NCBI GenBank assembly: GCA_030427245.1
Contig: JAUHXA010000027.1
Span: 1 to 64,000 of the forward strand
Length of the DNA stretch: 64,000 nucleotides
Direction: 5' to 3'
Source of the DNA: Bacteroidia bacterium
Lineage (GTDB): Bacteria > Bacteroidota > Bacteroidia > Chitinophagales > UBA2359
Below, in pieces: positions 39,742-50,400 of this stretch (position 1 is the first letter of the stretch; every line of letters begins with the position of its first letter). A program made the translations under genes and the position numbers. The notes beneath the pieces are model-generated. The model made no database searches and was not told the origin of the DNA. It was given only the letters and a program-made list of their open reading frames with translations.

Positions 39742-40914
39742 CTATACGACCGAAACCCCTTCTTCAATGTCTATAAAATAGGCTTCCCCTTCAATACCTG
39801 TTTTGGCAGTATATTGCTTTAAAATTTGTTTTGCAATTGCATGACTATTCTCTTTTTTCATCAAATTTAAGGTACATCCGCCAAAACCGCCTCCCATCAT
39901 TCGTGCGCCTAATACTTCGGGAATGTTTCGGGTAAAATCTACCAACAAATCCAATTCATCACAGCTTACTTCATACAAATGCTGCAATCCATGATGCGAT
40001 TGATACAACAATTCTCCCAAAGGCAAAATCTCCCCTGCTTTTAGATGTTCACAAAACTGATGGACTCTTTCGTTTTCTGCAAGGATAAATTGGCAGCGAT
40101 TTAACAAAGTTTGAGGAAGATTTGATGCAGATTTCTCCAACATGGAAGGAGTGACATCTCGCAAGTTTTCAATATTAGGATAATCTTTTTGAAGTAATTC
40201 AACGGCTTGTTTACATTCGCTGGGGCGGTCATTATAGCCCGAAGTTGTGTGTTCGTGTTTTACATTGCAGTTGATCAATACCAAACAACAATTTCCCAAT
40301 TCAAGTGGCACATATTCAAAAGTTTGAGAGCGACAGTCCATCAACATCACTTTGTCTTTTGCACCGAAGGTAGAAGAAAACTGGTCGAGAATACCGCTTT
40401 GAATACCCAAAAATTGGTTTTCAGTTTGGTTCCCAATTCGTGCGATTTCCCATTTCTCCAAAGTTACTCCTCCCAATTCACACAAACCTCTTGCGAACCC
40501 ACATTCCAATGCTGCCGATGAACTCAATCCCGAACCTATGGGAATATTCCCTGCAAATACACAATCGAAACCTTTCACTTCAATACTCCTTTTTTGAAAT
40601 TGCTGAACTACTCCCAGCAAATAATTCACCCAAGAATGTTCCGTTTTTTGAATGTCCTTCAATGAACATTCATAGCTTCCATTCATATCCAAAGCTCTAA
40701 GTCGACAGACCTCTTCTGTATTATTGGCTGCAAAACCAAATAAAATGTGTTTGTCTATTGCAGCAGGTAGTACGAAGCCCATATTGTAGTCGGTGTGTTC
40801 TCCGATTAGATTGATGCGTCCTGGTGCTTTGACATACAGCTGAGGCTGTCTTTCAAAGGATTGCTGAAAGATTGCAGCAATTTTGGGCAGAAGATTTGAG
40901 GTTTGGTTTGACAT
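39742..40914 (-). CDS. galK: Galactokinase
   Basis: A 390-residue GHMP-family sugar kinase that phosphorylates alpha-D-galactose at C1 (Leloir pathway). Seen: the substrate signature PGRINLIGEHTDYN near residue 28, the ATP-binding GNIPIGSGLSSSAALECG, the catalytic-base region GILDQFSSTFG, and the C-terminal GARMMGGGFGGC. Length matches the family. No galT, galE or transporter gene is adjacent, so it is not in a gal operon here. Transcribed leftwards, convergent with ald. Confidence 0.96.
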   Translation of the reverse strand: MSNQTSNLLPKIAAIFQQSFERQPQLYVKAPGRINLIGEHTDYNMGFVLPAAIDKHILFGFAANNTEEVCRLRALDMNGSYECSLKDIQKTEHSWVNYLLGVVQQFQKRSIEVKGFDCVFAGNIPIGSGLSSSAALECGFARGLCELGGVTLEKWEIARIGNQTENQFLGIQSGILDQFSSTFGAKDKVMLMDCRSQTFEYVPLELGNCCLVLINCNVKHEHTTSGYNDRPSECKQAVELLQKDYPNIENLRDVTPSMLEKSASNLPQTLLNRCQFILAENERVHQFCEHLKAGEILPLGELLYQSHHGLQHLYEVSCDELDLLVDFTRNIPEVLGARMMGGGFGGCTLNLMKKENSHAIAKQILKQYTAKTGIEGEAYFIDIEEGVSVV

Positions 40915-41034
40915 TTTTATTAATCGCTTTTGGAGTTTTTCTTTGTTACTTATTCAATGACTTGTAGGCAGTTGAAATGGAAGTTTCAAAGGTAATAATA
41001 AAGGATAACAGAACCAATGGAGTGCTTTTATTGT

Positions 41035-41067
41035 AGAATAAACTCACTATTTGAATAAATTTATTCT
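41035..41067. promoter_or_regulatory. GAATAAA half-site cluster abutting a start codon
   Basis: GAATAAATTTATTC (41053-41066) is a perfect 14-bp palindrome ending 1 base before the ATG at 41068. A further direct copy, AGAATAAA, is at 41035-41042. It could be an operator for the binding-protein-like gene. Confidence 0.35.
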
Positions 41068-41925
41068 ATGAAACTTACCATACGGATAGGGGGCGTTCCC
41101 GAACATTTCAATCTTCCCATTCACTTAGCCATTGAAGCAGGAGATTTTGATAAAAAAGACATAGACCTCCGATGGACAACCTTCAAAGGAGGAACAGGGC
41201 AAATGACCAAAGCTTTGCGAGAAGACCGAGTAGACGCCTGTATTCTTTTGACAGAAGGCATCATCAAAGATATTCTGCAAGGCAATCCCAGCAAGATCAT
41301 CAGCAATTATGTGATTTCTCCTCTGACTTGGGGTGTTCATACATCGGCGGACAATCCTTTGAATCACTACCGTGATATTTTTGATAAAAACTACGCTATC
41401 AGCCGCTTTGGATCGGGTTCGCATTTGATGGCGATTGTGGATGCAGACAGCAAAGAACAAAATATTGACGAATCACAATTCGAAATCATCCGCAATTTGG
41501 ACGGAGCTTTGGAGTCTTTGGCGAAGCAAGAAACGGATGTTTTTTATTGGGAAAAGTTTACAACCAAGCCCTATGTGGATTCGGGTCAATTGAAGCGCAT
41601 CGGTGAATTTCTCACCCCTTGGCCTTGTTTTGTGATTGCCGCTACGGACAAAATATTGAAGGAACAACCCGAAAAAGTCATTGAGATGCTTCGGGTAATC
41701 CACAATGCTTGCCGCAGTTTTATGCACAATGACAATGCGGTGCAGTTGGTAAGCGAGCGTTATGGGCAAAAATTGAAGGATGTAGAGCGCTGGTTTCACA
41801 GTACAGAATGGGCTACACATGGTTGGGTGAGCGACAAGATGTTAAAGAGTGTGGTATATTCACTTCAGACGGCGGGCATTATTGAAGGAAATCAGGAAAA
41901 TATGGAATTGGTTTGGAGAAGGTGA
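41068..41925 (+). CDS. Substrate-binding-protein-like protein lacking a signal peptide
   Basis: A 285-residue protein with the periplasmic-binding-protein type 2 fold pattern of the NMT1/THI5 group. Seen: IRIGGVPEHFNLPIHLAIEAG, WTTFKGGTGQMTKALRE, RVDACILLTEG, ISRFGSGSHLMA, and FYWEKFTTKPYVDSGQL. It starts directly at the first strand without any signal peptide or lipobox, so it is probably cytosolic. No ABC permease or ATPase is nearby. As far as I recall it resembles the Ca3427-like group, which includes fungal proteins, and may bind a pyrimidine- or sulfonate-like ligand or act as an enzyme. Function unknown. Confidence 0.75.
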   Translation: MKLTIRIGGVPEHFNLPIHLAIEAGDFDKKDIDLRWTTFKGGTGQMTKALREDRVDACILLTEGIIKDILQGNPSKIISNYVISPLTWGVHTSADNPLNHYRDIFDKNYAISRFGSGSHLMAIVDADSKEQNIDESQFEIIRNLDGALESLAKQETDVFYWEKFTTKPYVDSGQLKRIGEFLTPWPCFVIAATDKILKEQPEKVIEMLRVIHNACRSFMHNDNAVQLVSERYGQKLKDVERWFHSTEWATHGWVSDKMLKSVVYSLQTAGIIEGNQENMELVWRR

Positions 41926-42013
41926 AAACAATTTATACGCTGAACTATGCTTTCCGCACAAAAAAGCGCATCTTTAAGCCTTTTTAGATTACCAACAATT
42001 ACATCAACCTTAC

Positions 42014-42628
42014 ATGAAAATACGGCTCAATATTGCTGACCATCTTAGTTTATCAAGAATATACGTAGCCCCCTTTTTCCTACTATTGGAATGGGATTGG
42101 GAATACAACTATTTGTTTTTGATGGGAATAGTTTGCTGGGCAATGCTGAGCGACTATTTGGATGGCTATTGGGCGAGAAAGGAAAATGTGGTTTCCAACT
42201 TGGGGGCTTTTTTAGATTTTACTGCCGACAAAGTATTCGTAGCCACTGTTTTAGTGATGCTTACCATCACAGATTGGATACCTGCATGGATGACATTATT
42301 GATCATTGGAAGGGAGTTTTTGGTGATGGGATTGCGGATATTTGCTGCCATTGAAGGCTTGGCAGTTCCCGCCTATTTTTGGGGCAAGGTCAAAACCGCT
42401 TTCACCTTTGCAGCGATTATGGGCGTATTGACCTGTGGGCAGTTGTCTGTGTGGAATTGGGATTGGGTGCCACACGATTTATTGTGGGGCATCACCTACG
42501 TTTTGCTGTTGATTTCCACCTTTTTGACGCTGAGTTCAGGTTTTGATTATATTCGGAAGGTATTGGAATATGTGACGAAAAAACGAAGTGAGACGGAAAT
42601 TAAGAATGCTGAAGCAGAAAGAGGCTAA
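42014..42628 (+). CDS. CDP-alcohol phosphatidyltransferase, PgsA-like
   Basis: A 204-residue inner-membrane phospholipid-synthesis enzyme with about six TM helices. The complete family motif D-G-x2-A-R-x8-G-x3-D-x3-D is present as Asp50, Gly51, Ala54, Arg55, Gly64, Asp68 and Asp72 (LDGYWARKENVVSNLGAFLD). The N-terminal IADHLSLSRIYVAPFFLLLE is typical of phosphatidylglycerophosphate synthases. The alternative substrates glycerol-3-phosphate, serine or inositol phosphate cannot be separated by motif alone. A family-2 palindromic repeat follows the stop by ~10 bp. Confidence 0.87.
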   Translation: MKIRLNIADHLSLSRIYVAPFFLLLEWDWEYNYLFLMGIVCWAMLSDYLDGYWARKENVVSNLGAFLDFTADKVFVATVLVMLTITDWIPAWMTLLIIGREFLVMGLRIFAAIEGLAVPAYFWGKVKTAFTFAAIMGVLTCGQLSVWNWDWVPHDLLWGITYVLLLISTFLTLSSGFDYIRKVLEYVTKKRSETEIKNAEAERG

Positions 42629-42637
42629 GTAAGGGTA

Positions 42638-42718
42638 AAAAAATAACTCCTCGTTTTCTTTTGCTAACATACCCCATCCCCTTTCAAAAGGGGAATATTG
42701 GTCGATGAGTTATTTTTT
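42638..42718. repeat. Palindromic repeat, family 2, copy A
   Basis: An 81-bp imperfect palindrome. The ends AAAAAATAACTCCTCG (42638-42653) and CGATGAGTTATTTTTT (42703-42718) are 15/16 complementary. The centre carries CCCCTTTCAAAAGGGG. It aligns throughout with 54125-54211. It lies just after the phosphatidyltransferase gene and could double as its terminator. Confidence 0.75.
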
Positions 42719-42782
42719 CTTTTTTACTAAGTTTTTTTACTTCCTTATACCATAAAGTATTTTCACTAATTTTGAAAATCTC

Positions 42783-42818
42783 ACATCACAAATCATGTAA
42801 TCCTACATCTTAAATCCA
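42783..42818. repeat. 36-bp dispersed repeat, family 3, copy A
   Basis: These 36 bases are the exact reverse complement of 63589-63624; the first 20 here are ACATCACAAATCATGTAATC. Similar low-complexity phrases (ATGATTTACAATATTTGACG) follow at ~42870-42898. Confidence 0.75.
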
Positions 42819-42910
42819 CCTAAAGTGTGCTTGCCGCACCTCACTTTACTTGCTCATAACTGGTAAATTTATGATTTACAATATTTGACGTTTGATTTGC
42901 CCGAATCCAT

Positions 42911-43711
42911 TCAATCCTTCATCGTCGGTGAGTCGTCCGCCAAAAAACCACTCACCACCTCAAAAAACGCTTGCGGTTGTTCTGCATGAACCCAATGCCC
43001 AGCACCTTCCACCACTTCAATTTTAGCATTTGGAAAATGCTTTGAGATGATTTCATCTGCTTTCTCAATTTGCATATATCGCTCCGATGTTCCGCCTTTC
43101 ACAAACAACGTTTCCCCTTCAAACACATCAAAATTGGTCAGTGAATTGGCAATCAAATTGGAATAATTGAAGTGAATCGCCTGCAAATTGAATTTCCAAC
43201 GATACCCACCCGACTTGTTTCGAGCCAAGTTTTTCAACAAAAATTGGCGCACCCCCTCCTCCTCTACCAAAGGCTTCAAAGTCTCATAAGCCTCACTTCG
43301 AGATTGCAGTGAATCAATATTGACTTCAAAAAGAGCCTGAAAAATATCCTCATGTCCTGCGGGATAATCTTCGGGAACAATGTCAACGACCACCAATTTT
43401 TCGACACGATTGGGATTGTCCACAGCAAACTGCATTACCGTTTTGCCACCCATTGAATGGCCAATCAAGTGTGCTGTTTCAAGATTGTGTTCGTCCATAA
43501 ACTCCACTAAATCGTCTGCCATCAGATAATAGTCAAATTCCAAACTGTGTGGAGATTTGCCGTGATTTCGTTGGTCAATCAGAAAAACATGGTATTTCTC
43601 CGCAAACCTCCGCCCCAAAGTTTGCCAATTGTCCAACATTCCGAAAAGCCCATGTAAAATGAGCAATGGAGGAGCGTTTTCTTCGCCGAAAGATTTGAAA
43701 TTTAGTTGCAT
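42911..43711 (-). CDS. Alpha/beta hydrolase, YbfF-like
   Basis: A 266-residue cytosolic hydrolase, probably an esterase or thioesterase. Seen: the oxyanion region LLILHGLFGMLDNWQ, VFLIDQRNHGKS, the nucleophile elbow GHSMGG with Ser86, and the catalytic His in GAGHWVHAEQP. These match the YbfF/small esterase branch. The natural substrate is unknown. It is transcribed leftwards, divergent from the ABC exporter, with ~130 bp between starts. Confidence 0.87.
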   Translation of the reverse strand: MQLNFKSFGEENAPPLLILHGLFGMLDNWQTLGRRFAEKYHVFLIDQRNHGKSPHSLEFDYYLMADDLVEFMDEHNLETAHLIGHSMGGKTVMQFAVDNPNRVEKLVVVDIVPEDYPAGHEDIFQALFEVNIDSLQSRSEAYETLKPLVEEEGVRQFLLKNLARNKSGGYRWKFNLQAIHFNYSNLIANSLTNFDVFEGETLFVKGGTSERYMQIEKADEIISKHFPNAKIEVVEGAGHWVHAEQPQAFFEVVSGFLADDSPTMKD

Positions 43712-43826
43712 TTTTAGGAATCAGGTTTCAGGAACGAGGTGAGAGAATGAGTGTGAAGTATCAAAACTTGATTACTGACTGCTCACCCCTGTCTCCTTAA
43801 AATTAGAAAACCACAAAACTAATTAA

Positions 43827-43834
43827 TAATTTTG
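43827..43834 (+). promoter_or_regulatory. -7-like box immediately before the ABC exporter start
   Basis: TAATTTTG fits TAnnTTTG and ends 4 bases before the ATG at 43839. If functional, the transcript would begin at or inside the first codons, meaning a leaderless mRNA or a start further downstream. Confidence 0.3.
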
Positions 43835-43838
43835 CCGA

Positions 43839-45668
43839 ATGAGTGACTTTATAAGAGTAATTCGATACATCCTTCCCTTCAAAGGATATGCACTGTTGAA
43901 CATCCTCTCCAATATTTTGGCGGTGTTTTTTTCATTGTTTTCATTGGTAATGGTGGGTCCTTTTTTGGAAATACTATTTGGAACCAAAGAGGTAAATATA
44001 GCAGCAAAACCTGTTGTGGAATTATCCAACCTGAAAGATTCTTTGGTAGATTTCTTCTATTATCAACTTCAAACGATTATTGACCAATACGGCAAATTGG
44101 ATGCACTGTTGTTTATTTGCATCATTGTTGCCACCTTCATTTTCCTAAAAAATTTGTTTCGTTTTTTGGGCTTGTATTTCATGGCACCCATACGGAATGG
44201 AGTCATCAGAGATATTCGGAATCAGCTTTTTAGCAAAATCACTGTTTTACCCTTAGGATACTTCAGCGAGGAAAAAAAAGGTGATATTATGACAAGAGTA
44301 ACTTCTGATGTGCAGGAAATCGAGTGGGGCATCCTGAGCGTATTGGAGGCGACTTTTCGAGAGCCCGTTGCTTTTGCAGCCTATCTCACAGCGATGTTGA
44401 TGATCAGTCCAGTTTTGACGCTTTTCGTATTTACAATTCTGCCAATTACAGGCATCATCATTGCACGAGTCGCTAAAAGCTTGAAAAAAAGTTCGCACGA
44501 TGCCCAATCGAAGCTCAGTCTCTTAATGTCCATCATTGACGAAACTATTTCGGGCTTGCGAATTGTCAAGGGCTTCAATGCGATTTCTTTCCAAAATCGA
44601 AAATTCCAAAAAGAGAATCAAGCGCATTTCACCCTGATGAACCGAGTTTTGCGCCGAAAAGATTTGTCCTCACCTCTTGCTGAATTTTTGAGCATCTTAG
44701 TCGTTTGTGTTGTCTTGTATATTGGAGGTCGAATGGTGCTGGGAGGAGAGGGCGATTTGCAGCCACAGGCGTTTATCGTGTTTATGGTCATTTTTTCACA
44801 AATCATTCCCCCTGCCAGAGCTTTTGCTTCTGCTTTTTACAATATTCAAAAAGGCATGGCTTCAGTAGAACGAATCAACAAAATACTTTATGCACACAAT
44901 GACATCGTAGATACTTCAAATCCTAAAGAGCTAAATAATTTTAACCACGCTATTTCGTTTAATAAGGTGTCCTTTGCTTATGAGCAACAATTGGTACTAA
45001 AAAACATTAACTTTGTACTACAAAAAGGAAAAGCTTTGGCATTGGTCGGGGCTTCAGGTGCAGGAAAATCAACCATTGCAGATTTAATCCCAAGATTTTA
45101 TGATGTGACCGATGGCGAGATTTTATTGGATGGTATTGATATTAGGAAGTATCGTTTGGAGGATTTACGCAAACTGATGGGCATTGTATCACAAGAAGCA
45201 ATACTTTTCAATGATACTGTATTCAACAATATTGCCTTTGGAATAGAGCGAGAAGTGACACGAAAAGAAGTCGTCCATGCTGCAAAAGTAGCTAATGCTC
45301 ACGATTTTATTGTGCAACTTAGCAATGGATATGATACCTTAGTTGGAGATAGAGGTAGCAAACTGAGTGGAGGAGAAAGGCAACGTTTGACTATTGCAAG
45401 AGCCGTATTGAAGAATCCTCCAATATTGATTTTAGACGAAGCAACATCCTCTTTAGATGCTGTTTCTGAAAAACTGGTGCAAGATGCGCTTTTCAAACTA
45501 ATGCAAAATAGAACCTCAATTGTTATTGCTCACAGACTATCAACCATTCAATTTGCAGATGAAATATTGGTGATGAGGAGAGGAGAAATTGTAGAACAAG
45601 GGACACACCAAGAACTGTTAGAGAAAGAAGGTACTTACCAGCAGTTGGTGAAATTGCAAGCTTTTTAA
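43839..45668 (+). CDS. MsbA-type ABC exporter (fused permease and ATPase)
   Basis: A 609-residue half-transporter that works as a dimer. An exporter-type membrane domain covers ~1-330 (coupling helix region YFSEEKKGDIMTRVTSDVQE). The nucleotide-binding domain follows at ~365-600 with Walker A GASGAGKST, the Q-loop MGIVSQEAILFN, signature LSGGERQRLTIARAVLKNP, Walker B ILILDEATSSLD and the switch AHRLSTI. The order and length match lipid-A/lipid exporters of the MsbA family, but multidrug exporters look the same at this level. It is divergent from the alpha/beta hydrolase. Confidence 0.9.
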   Translation: MSDFIRVIRYILPFKGYALLNILSNILAVFFSLFSLVMVGPFLEILFGTKEVNIAAKPVVELSNLKDSLVDFFYYQLQTIIDQYGKLDALLFICIIVATFIFLKNLFRFLGLYFMAPIRNGVIRDIRNQLFSKITVLPLGYFSEEKKGDIMTRVTSDVQEIEWGILSVLEATFREPVAFAAYLTAMLMISPVLTLFVFTILPITGIIIARVAKSLKKSSHDAQSKLSLLMSIIDETISGLRIVKGFNAISFQNRKFQKENQAHFTLMNRVLRRKDLSSPLAEFLSILVVCVVLYIGGRMVLGGEGDLQPQAFIVFMVIFSQIIPPARAFASAFYNIQKGMASVERINKILYAHNDIVDTSNPKELNNFNHAISFNKVSFAYEQQLVLKNINFVLQKGKALALVGASGAGKSTIADLIPRFYDVTDGEILLDGIDIRKYRLEDLRKLMGIVSQEAILFNDTVFNNIAFGIEREVTRKEVVHAAKVANAHDFIVQLSNGYDTLVGDRGSKLSGGERQRLTIARAVLKNPPILILDEATSSLDAVSEKLVQDALFKLMQNRTSIVIAHRLSTIQFADEILVMRRGEIVEQGTHQELLEKEGTYQQLVKLQAF

Positions 45669-45706
45669 AACGAGAACCGATTTAATCTATTATATACCAC
45701 AAGAAG

Positions 45707-45811
45707 ATGAAACGTCCATGATTAAATCATCATTAAAACACAAAAGGAAATGATTATTTCATTTATGGTAAGTTCCATCTGACCTTCAAAAGAAAAAATA
45801 AACAGATGAAA
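45707..45811 (+). promoter_or_regulatory. Conserved ~105-bp leader, copy 1
   Basis: The 100 bases before and the first codons of the PKD gene match, at roughly 80% identity by eye, the leader of the gene starting at 59599 on the other strand. Shared blocks include ATGAAACGTCCATGA, ATGGTAAGTT, CATCTGACCTTCAAAA and GAAAAAATAAACA. CATCTG at 45776-45781 can pair with CAGATG at 45803-45808, enclosing the start codon. No TAnnTTTG box is obvious inside. Confidence 0.65.
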
Positions 45812-47209
45812 GAAAGATTTACTTTACTATGCGTTGTTATTCTACTGCAATGTTCGGTTGCCCCAATTCAGGCGCAAATCAGCATTACTGCGGATGATTT
45901 ACCTTACCCTGGTTTAGAAGTAGCAACAACTGTGGCTACAAACCCACCTATCACTGTCGGCAAAGCAAGTAGTCAAGCACAAATTTGGAACTATACCAAA
46001 CTGAGTTCAGAAGCTACTCAAACGGTTGTTTTTGAAGCCATCACAGAAGAAGATACAGTTGCCAACGAAAGCTTTCCCAGTGCTACAATGAAAAGCAACC
46101 TGCTTTCTTTGTTTGGTGGAGGAACAGGTGGCCTTCCAATTGATGTAGGCGGTGCGGCAAGTTATTACTCACAAAATGCTGCGGGGAATGTTGTAATCAA
46201 TGGGGTAAACCTCAATTTGGGATTAAATTTGGATTCATTGGGTATTGATATTGATGAAATTACGATGATAGGAAATCCTGCTGATGCCTTTTATACGGTG
46301 GGAGAATATGGCGATTCTTTTGACAATTCGGGAAGTTATTCTTATACCATCAATGTACCCGTTGATACACTACCTATTCCAGTTCCTGTGACCATCGAAC
46401 TCAATACAGATAGACATACGGAGATTGACGCTTTTGGTACAATGCAATTCCGATATGAAAATTACGACGTATTGCGCTATAATGAAACCACTGATGTCAA
46501 CTTATTTGCAGGAGTCTTATTTTTTGGAATCCCCATTTATACCTTAATAGATACAAGTTTTCAAGTTCCTTCTTATCGTTTTTACACCAAAGACAAAGGA
46601 TATCCATTGGCAAGTATAACTGTAGGCGAAGATGAAACCGAGCCTTTCGTAGCATCTGTTGAATATCAAGCACAAGCAGCTCCCGACCCAATCGGATTTA
46701 GTTATGATGTAAATTGTTTGAATGTGGTTTTCACCAATACAAGCAGCGAGAGCGAATCAAATGGAGGACCTATTGTTTTTACTTATTGGGATTTCGGAGA
46801 TGGAAATACGAGCAATCTAAAAGATGCCGTTCACAATTATGCAGAAATGGGAACTTACAAAGTATATTTAGAAATAGAGGATACAGATGGCATTACAGAT
46901 ACGCTGTCCAAAATAATTGAAGTAGGATGCACAGATGTAAGCATAATCGACCTTCCTACTTTTACACACACCGTTTTTCCCAATCCCGTAAACGACATTT
47001 TACACTTTGCTTTTGAGGAAGATGCGCTCGCTTATATCGAACAAATCATTGTTTTCAACTCGGTCGGGCAGCAAATTCACGAGATAAACAGTCTAAAGGA
47101 TGTGGTGGAATTAGATGTATCGAATTGGACAGGGGGCGTTTATTTTTACGCATTAACGAGTAAAGATAAAGGCACTATTTTTGGCGATCGATTTGTGGTT
47201 CAACATTAG
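45806..47209 (+). CDS. Secreted PKD-domain protein with T9SS type A tail
   Basis: A 467-residue exported protein. The signal peptide covers ~1-24. A beta-rich domain of unknown type follows (~25-300, beginning ISITADDLPYPGLEVATT). A PKD domain is at ~305-375 (YDVNCLNVVFTNTSSES, YWDFGDGNTSNLKDAVHNYA), and the C-terminal sorting module starts at ~390 (TVFPNPVNDILHFAFEE ... WTGGVYFYALTSKDKG). It is probably anchored at the cell surface; no enzyme motif was recognised. It has a conserved leader shared with the ricin-like gene at 58619-59599 and is followed by a hairpin terminator. Confidence 0.84.
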   Translation: MKERFTLLCVVILLQCSVAPIQAQISITADDLPYPGLEVATTVATNPPITVGKASSQAQIWNYTKLSSEATQTVVFEAITEEDTVANESFPSATMKSNLLSLFGGGTGGLPIDVGGAASYYSQNAAGNVVINGVNLNLGLNLDSLGIDIDEITMIGNPADAFYTVGEYGDSFDNSGSYSYTINVPVDTLPIPVPVTIELNTDRHTEIDAFGTMQFRYENYDVLRYNETTDVNLFAGVLFFGIPIYTLIDTSFQVPSYRFYTKDKGYPLASITVGEDETEPFVASVEYQAQAAPDPIGFSYDVNCLNVVFTNTSSESESNGGPIVFTYWDFGDGNTSNLKDAVHNYAEMGTYKVYLEIEDTDGITDTLSKIIEVGCTDVSIIDLPTFTHTVFPNPVNDILHFAFEEDALAYIEQIIVFNSVGQQIHEINSLKDVVELDVSNWTGGVYFYALTSKDKGTIFGDRFVVQH

Positions 47210-47223
47210 AAGAGTATTAACAT

Positions 47224-47254
47224 GACTTAATTACTAATATAAATTAAGTCGTTT
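47224..47254 (+). terminator. Intrinsic terminator of the PKD gene
   Basis: GACTTAATT at 47224-47232 and AATTAAGTC at 47242-47250 form a perfect 9-bp stem, followed by GTTTTC. It starts 15 bp after the stop codon. Confidence 0.65.
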
Positions 47255-47422
47255 TCTAAGTACTTGTTCAAACTGTTAATACAAATCTCAAATTCACTCC
47301 TAACACTTGATTACAATCAACTATTCAATATCCATCACCCTTCTATTTATCCTATAACCTAATGACTTCCATTGGACTCACTATTCACCAGTGGTTATTT
47401 AACACTCTAAACACAATAGACA

Positions 47423-50400
47423 ATGAGGGGACTTTACTTACGAATTTTACAAGCTATTATTTGTCTCACACTTTTCTTTTTCAACTCAAACTTTATTCAT
47501 GCTCAGGCAACTTACTTAATGGGAGATGTACCTTCGACAACCGATCCAGTAGGCTTCTTTTACGACGATGGAGGAAATGGTTTCCCGGGTTTTTATTCCA
47601 ATCAATCTGCATCCAATGCACAACAATTTACAATTTGTCCTGAAGGTGCAGGTTGCGTCATTATGGATTTCTCTACATTCATCACCGAAAACAGCTCTAG
47701 CCTTGGACAAGGAGACTTGTTGTTTGTTTACGATGGTCCAAATACAAGTTCCGATTTGATTGGTGCTTATGAAGGGGCTTTATTGAACAGTGAAAATGCT
47801 TTTGGGCAAATTTTTGCAGGAAGTGGTTGTATGACCTTAGTTTTTATTCAAAATGGAGGTTTTACAACAGTCGGTTGGGAAGCCGAGTGGACTTCTTTTA
47901 CCAGTACTTGTGTTACTCATTCCACTCTTGACCCGCCAGTAGATTGCGAAACAGCTATCTTGGTGTGTGATGAAGAATCCCTGAACTACAATAGTAATGG
48001 GCCTGGAGTAGAAGAATTGCTCAGTCAAGGAATTGAAGGCTGTATCTCCAGTGGAGAAAAACAATCTGCATGGTTTGTTATAAACATCAACCAATTTGCA
48101 CCTCCCAATATCCCCTTGGAGTTTACCATCGCTCCCAAACCTGGTGGCGAAGATTATGACTTTTCTGTCTTTGGTCCGACCAATGATTGTGAAAACTTAG
48201 GGTTCCCAATTCGTTGTTCGTACGCCGAAGAGGTAACAGCAGGTACCTTACTGACAGGTTTAAGGGTAGGTGAAACAGATATCTCTGAATCTCCCACACT
48301 GGACAACAATGGAGCTGGTGCCAATGGATTTGTTTCCCCTATTATAGTCAATCCCGGTGAAACCTATTACATCATGGTTAACAACTTTTCGGCTGACAAT
48401 GTTGGATTTGATTTGTATTGGGGTGATCCCGTTATTGACAACAACATATTAGATTGTACGGTTTGTGATTTCGCATTGATTATGCCCGATGATTTTTCTG
48501 TTTGTCAAGGCGAAACCTTTGACCTCATGGCTGATATTTTCAAAGGTTCTGGCTTTTTTAATTTTGATTGGTCAAGTGACCCTCCTCTCTCACTTACAGG
48601 AGGTAACCCTGTTACCGTTTCAACTCCATTGGGATACAGTGGCCAAATAACTATAGATCTAACCGTAACAGATACAGAGGTAAATAATTGCTTTAGAGAA
48701 GGCTCTATTACCGTTGATGTACAATCAGATTTTTCATTTGGAGGAACAGAAATCACCTCTTTGCTTTGCCCTGGCGATATTACGGATGTAGAGCTGTTCG
48801 GTACCTTTGGAGATGGCACCGAGTTTACCTGGGATATTGGTGATGCCAACTTTATTGGAGGCGACTCTACCGCACTCGGTCCATTTCAGTTGAGTTGGGA
48901 CGAACCTGGCGATAAATTAGTGACCGTTGCATTACAACAAGGAGACTGCAACGACATCATTGTTGAATTAGAAACAAAAGTACTTCCTATTATAGGAACG
49001 CCTACTGTGATGTGTCCTTCACTTCCTAGTGACTCTACTTTTACATGGACACAAGTGACAGATGCAATCAGTTATACAGTGACGGTTTTGGTGAATGGAG
49101 AAGAAATAGAAACCTTCAATACCACCAGCAGTCAATACACTGTGGAAGGAGCACAAGGCGAAGATGTAGAAATCATTGTAATTGCCAATCATGGAACGGG
49201 CTATTGTGATGGCACAAGTGGTTCTGTGGAGTGTACCATCTTAGGATGTGAAATACCTGGCGATTTTGGCATTTTAGCCATCAATGATACTTACTGCGAA
49301 GAAAACGACCCCCTTCCTCTGATAGGGAATCCATCTGGAGGAACCTTTACCATAGACGAAATCGAGGTAACTACTTTCGATCCTGCCCAAGGAGAAGGAG
49401 AATACCTCATTCAATATACTTTTGAAGATACTACACTTGGATGTATTTATACTGACATAGATACAGTGACCGTTTTAGGAGCGTTGACTGCCGACTTTAC
49501 AGTTACCGATAGTATATGTACAGATGGATTTGCCACTGTCACCTATGACGGAAATGCAGGAGCAGATGCTGATTACAGTTGGAATTTTTCAAATGGAAGT
49601 CCAAGTACATCTAACAGCCCAGGCCCTATTGAAGTAGCTTGGGACAGTGGTTCAGGTTCATCTACTATGGTTGTCACCCTTGAAGTTTCTTCTAATGGCT
49701 GTAGTTCAGGAATACCTACTCCTCAATTTATCACTGTCATTCAAGCACCTACCGCACCCGAACTCACTTGTGACGAAGCAGAATTAGGATGTGCGAGTGT
49801 CAGTTGGACAGCCGAAGCAGGACACTTGTATTACATCGAAGCCATTGTGAACGGGAACCCTTTGCCTCCTATTCCTGCTATTACCAATGGCAACTACAAT
49901 CAATGTGGGCTTGAAGATGGAGATACACTTCTGGTCAATGTCTACGCCGAAATTGAAGGTAATACCTTCTGTGGTCAGACAGCCCCTGTAAGTATTGAAT
50001 GTATTGTCAATACCTGTAACGAAACACCTTTGAGTATTTTGGGAATAGACGAAACTTATTGTTTAGGAGACCAAGTAGTTGAAATCACCACCGAACCAGC
50101 AGGAGGTATTTTGAGTACAGCTTCTGCAGGTTTAATTGACAGTACCTTTACCATTGCAGATGCAGGCGTAGGCGAACACACTATTTTATATGAATGGATG
50201 GACGAAGATGGCTGTCCGAACGATACTACATTCACAACGACTATTTATGAAATACCAACTGCCTCTTTCACCATCAATCCAAATCCTATTTGTGAAGGTT
50301 CGGGAGCAACCATCACTTACAATGGAACATCAGGCGTAGAAGATTTTGAATGGGACTTTGGCGAAGACGTTGTAACCGTTGGACTTACAGGTGAAGGCCC

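Noticed and set aside
41068-41081. 14-base match ATGAAACTTACCAT to the leader at 59635-59647
   Set aside because: It is short, in coding sequence, and without any of the flanking conserved blocks; best explained by chance.
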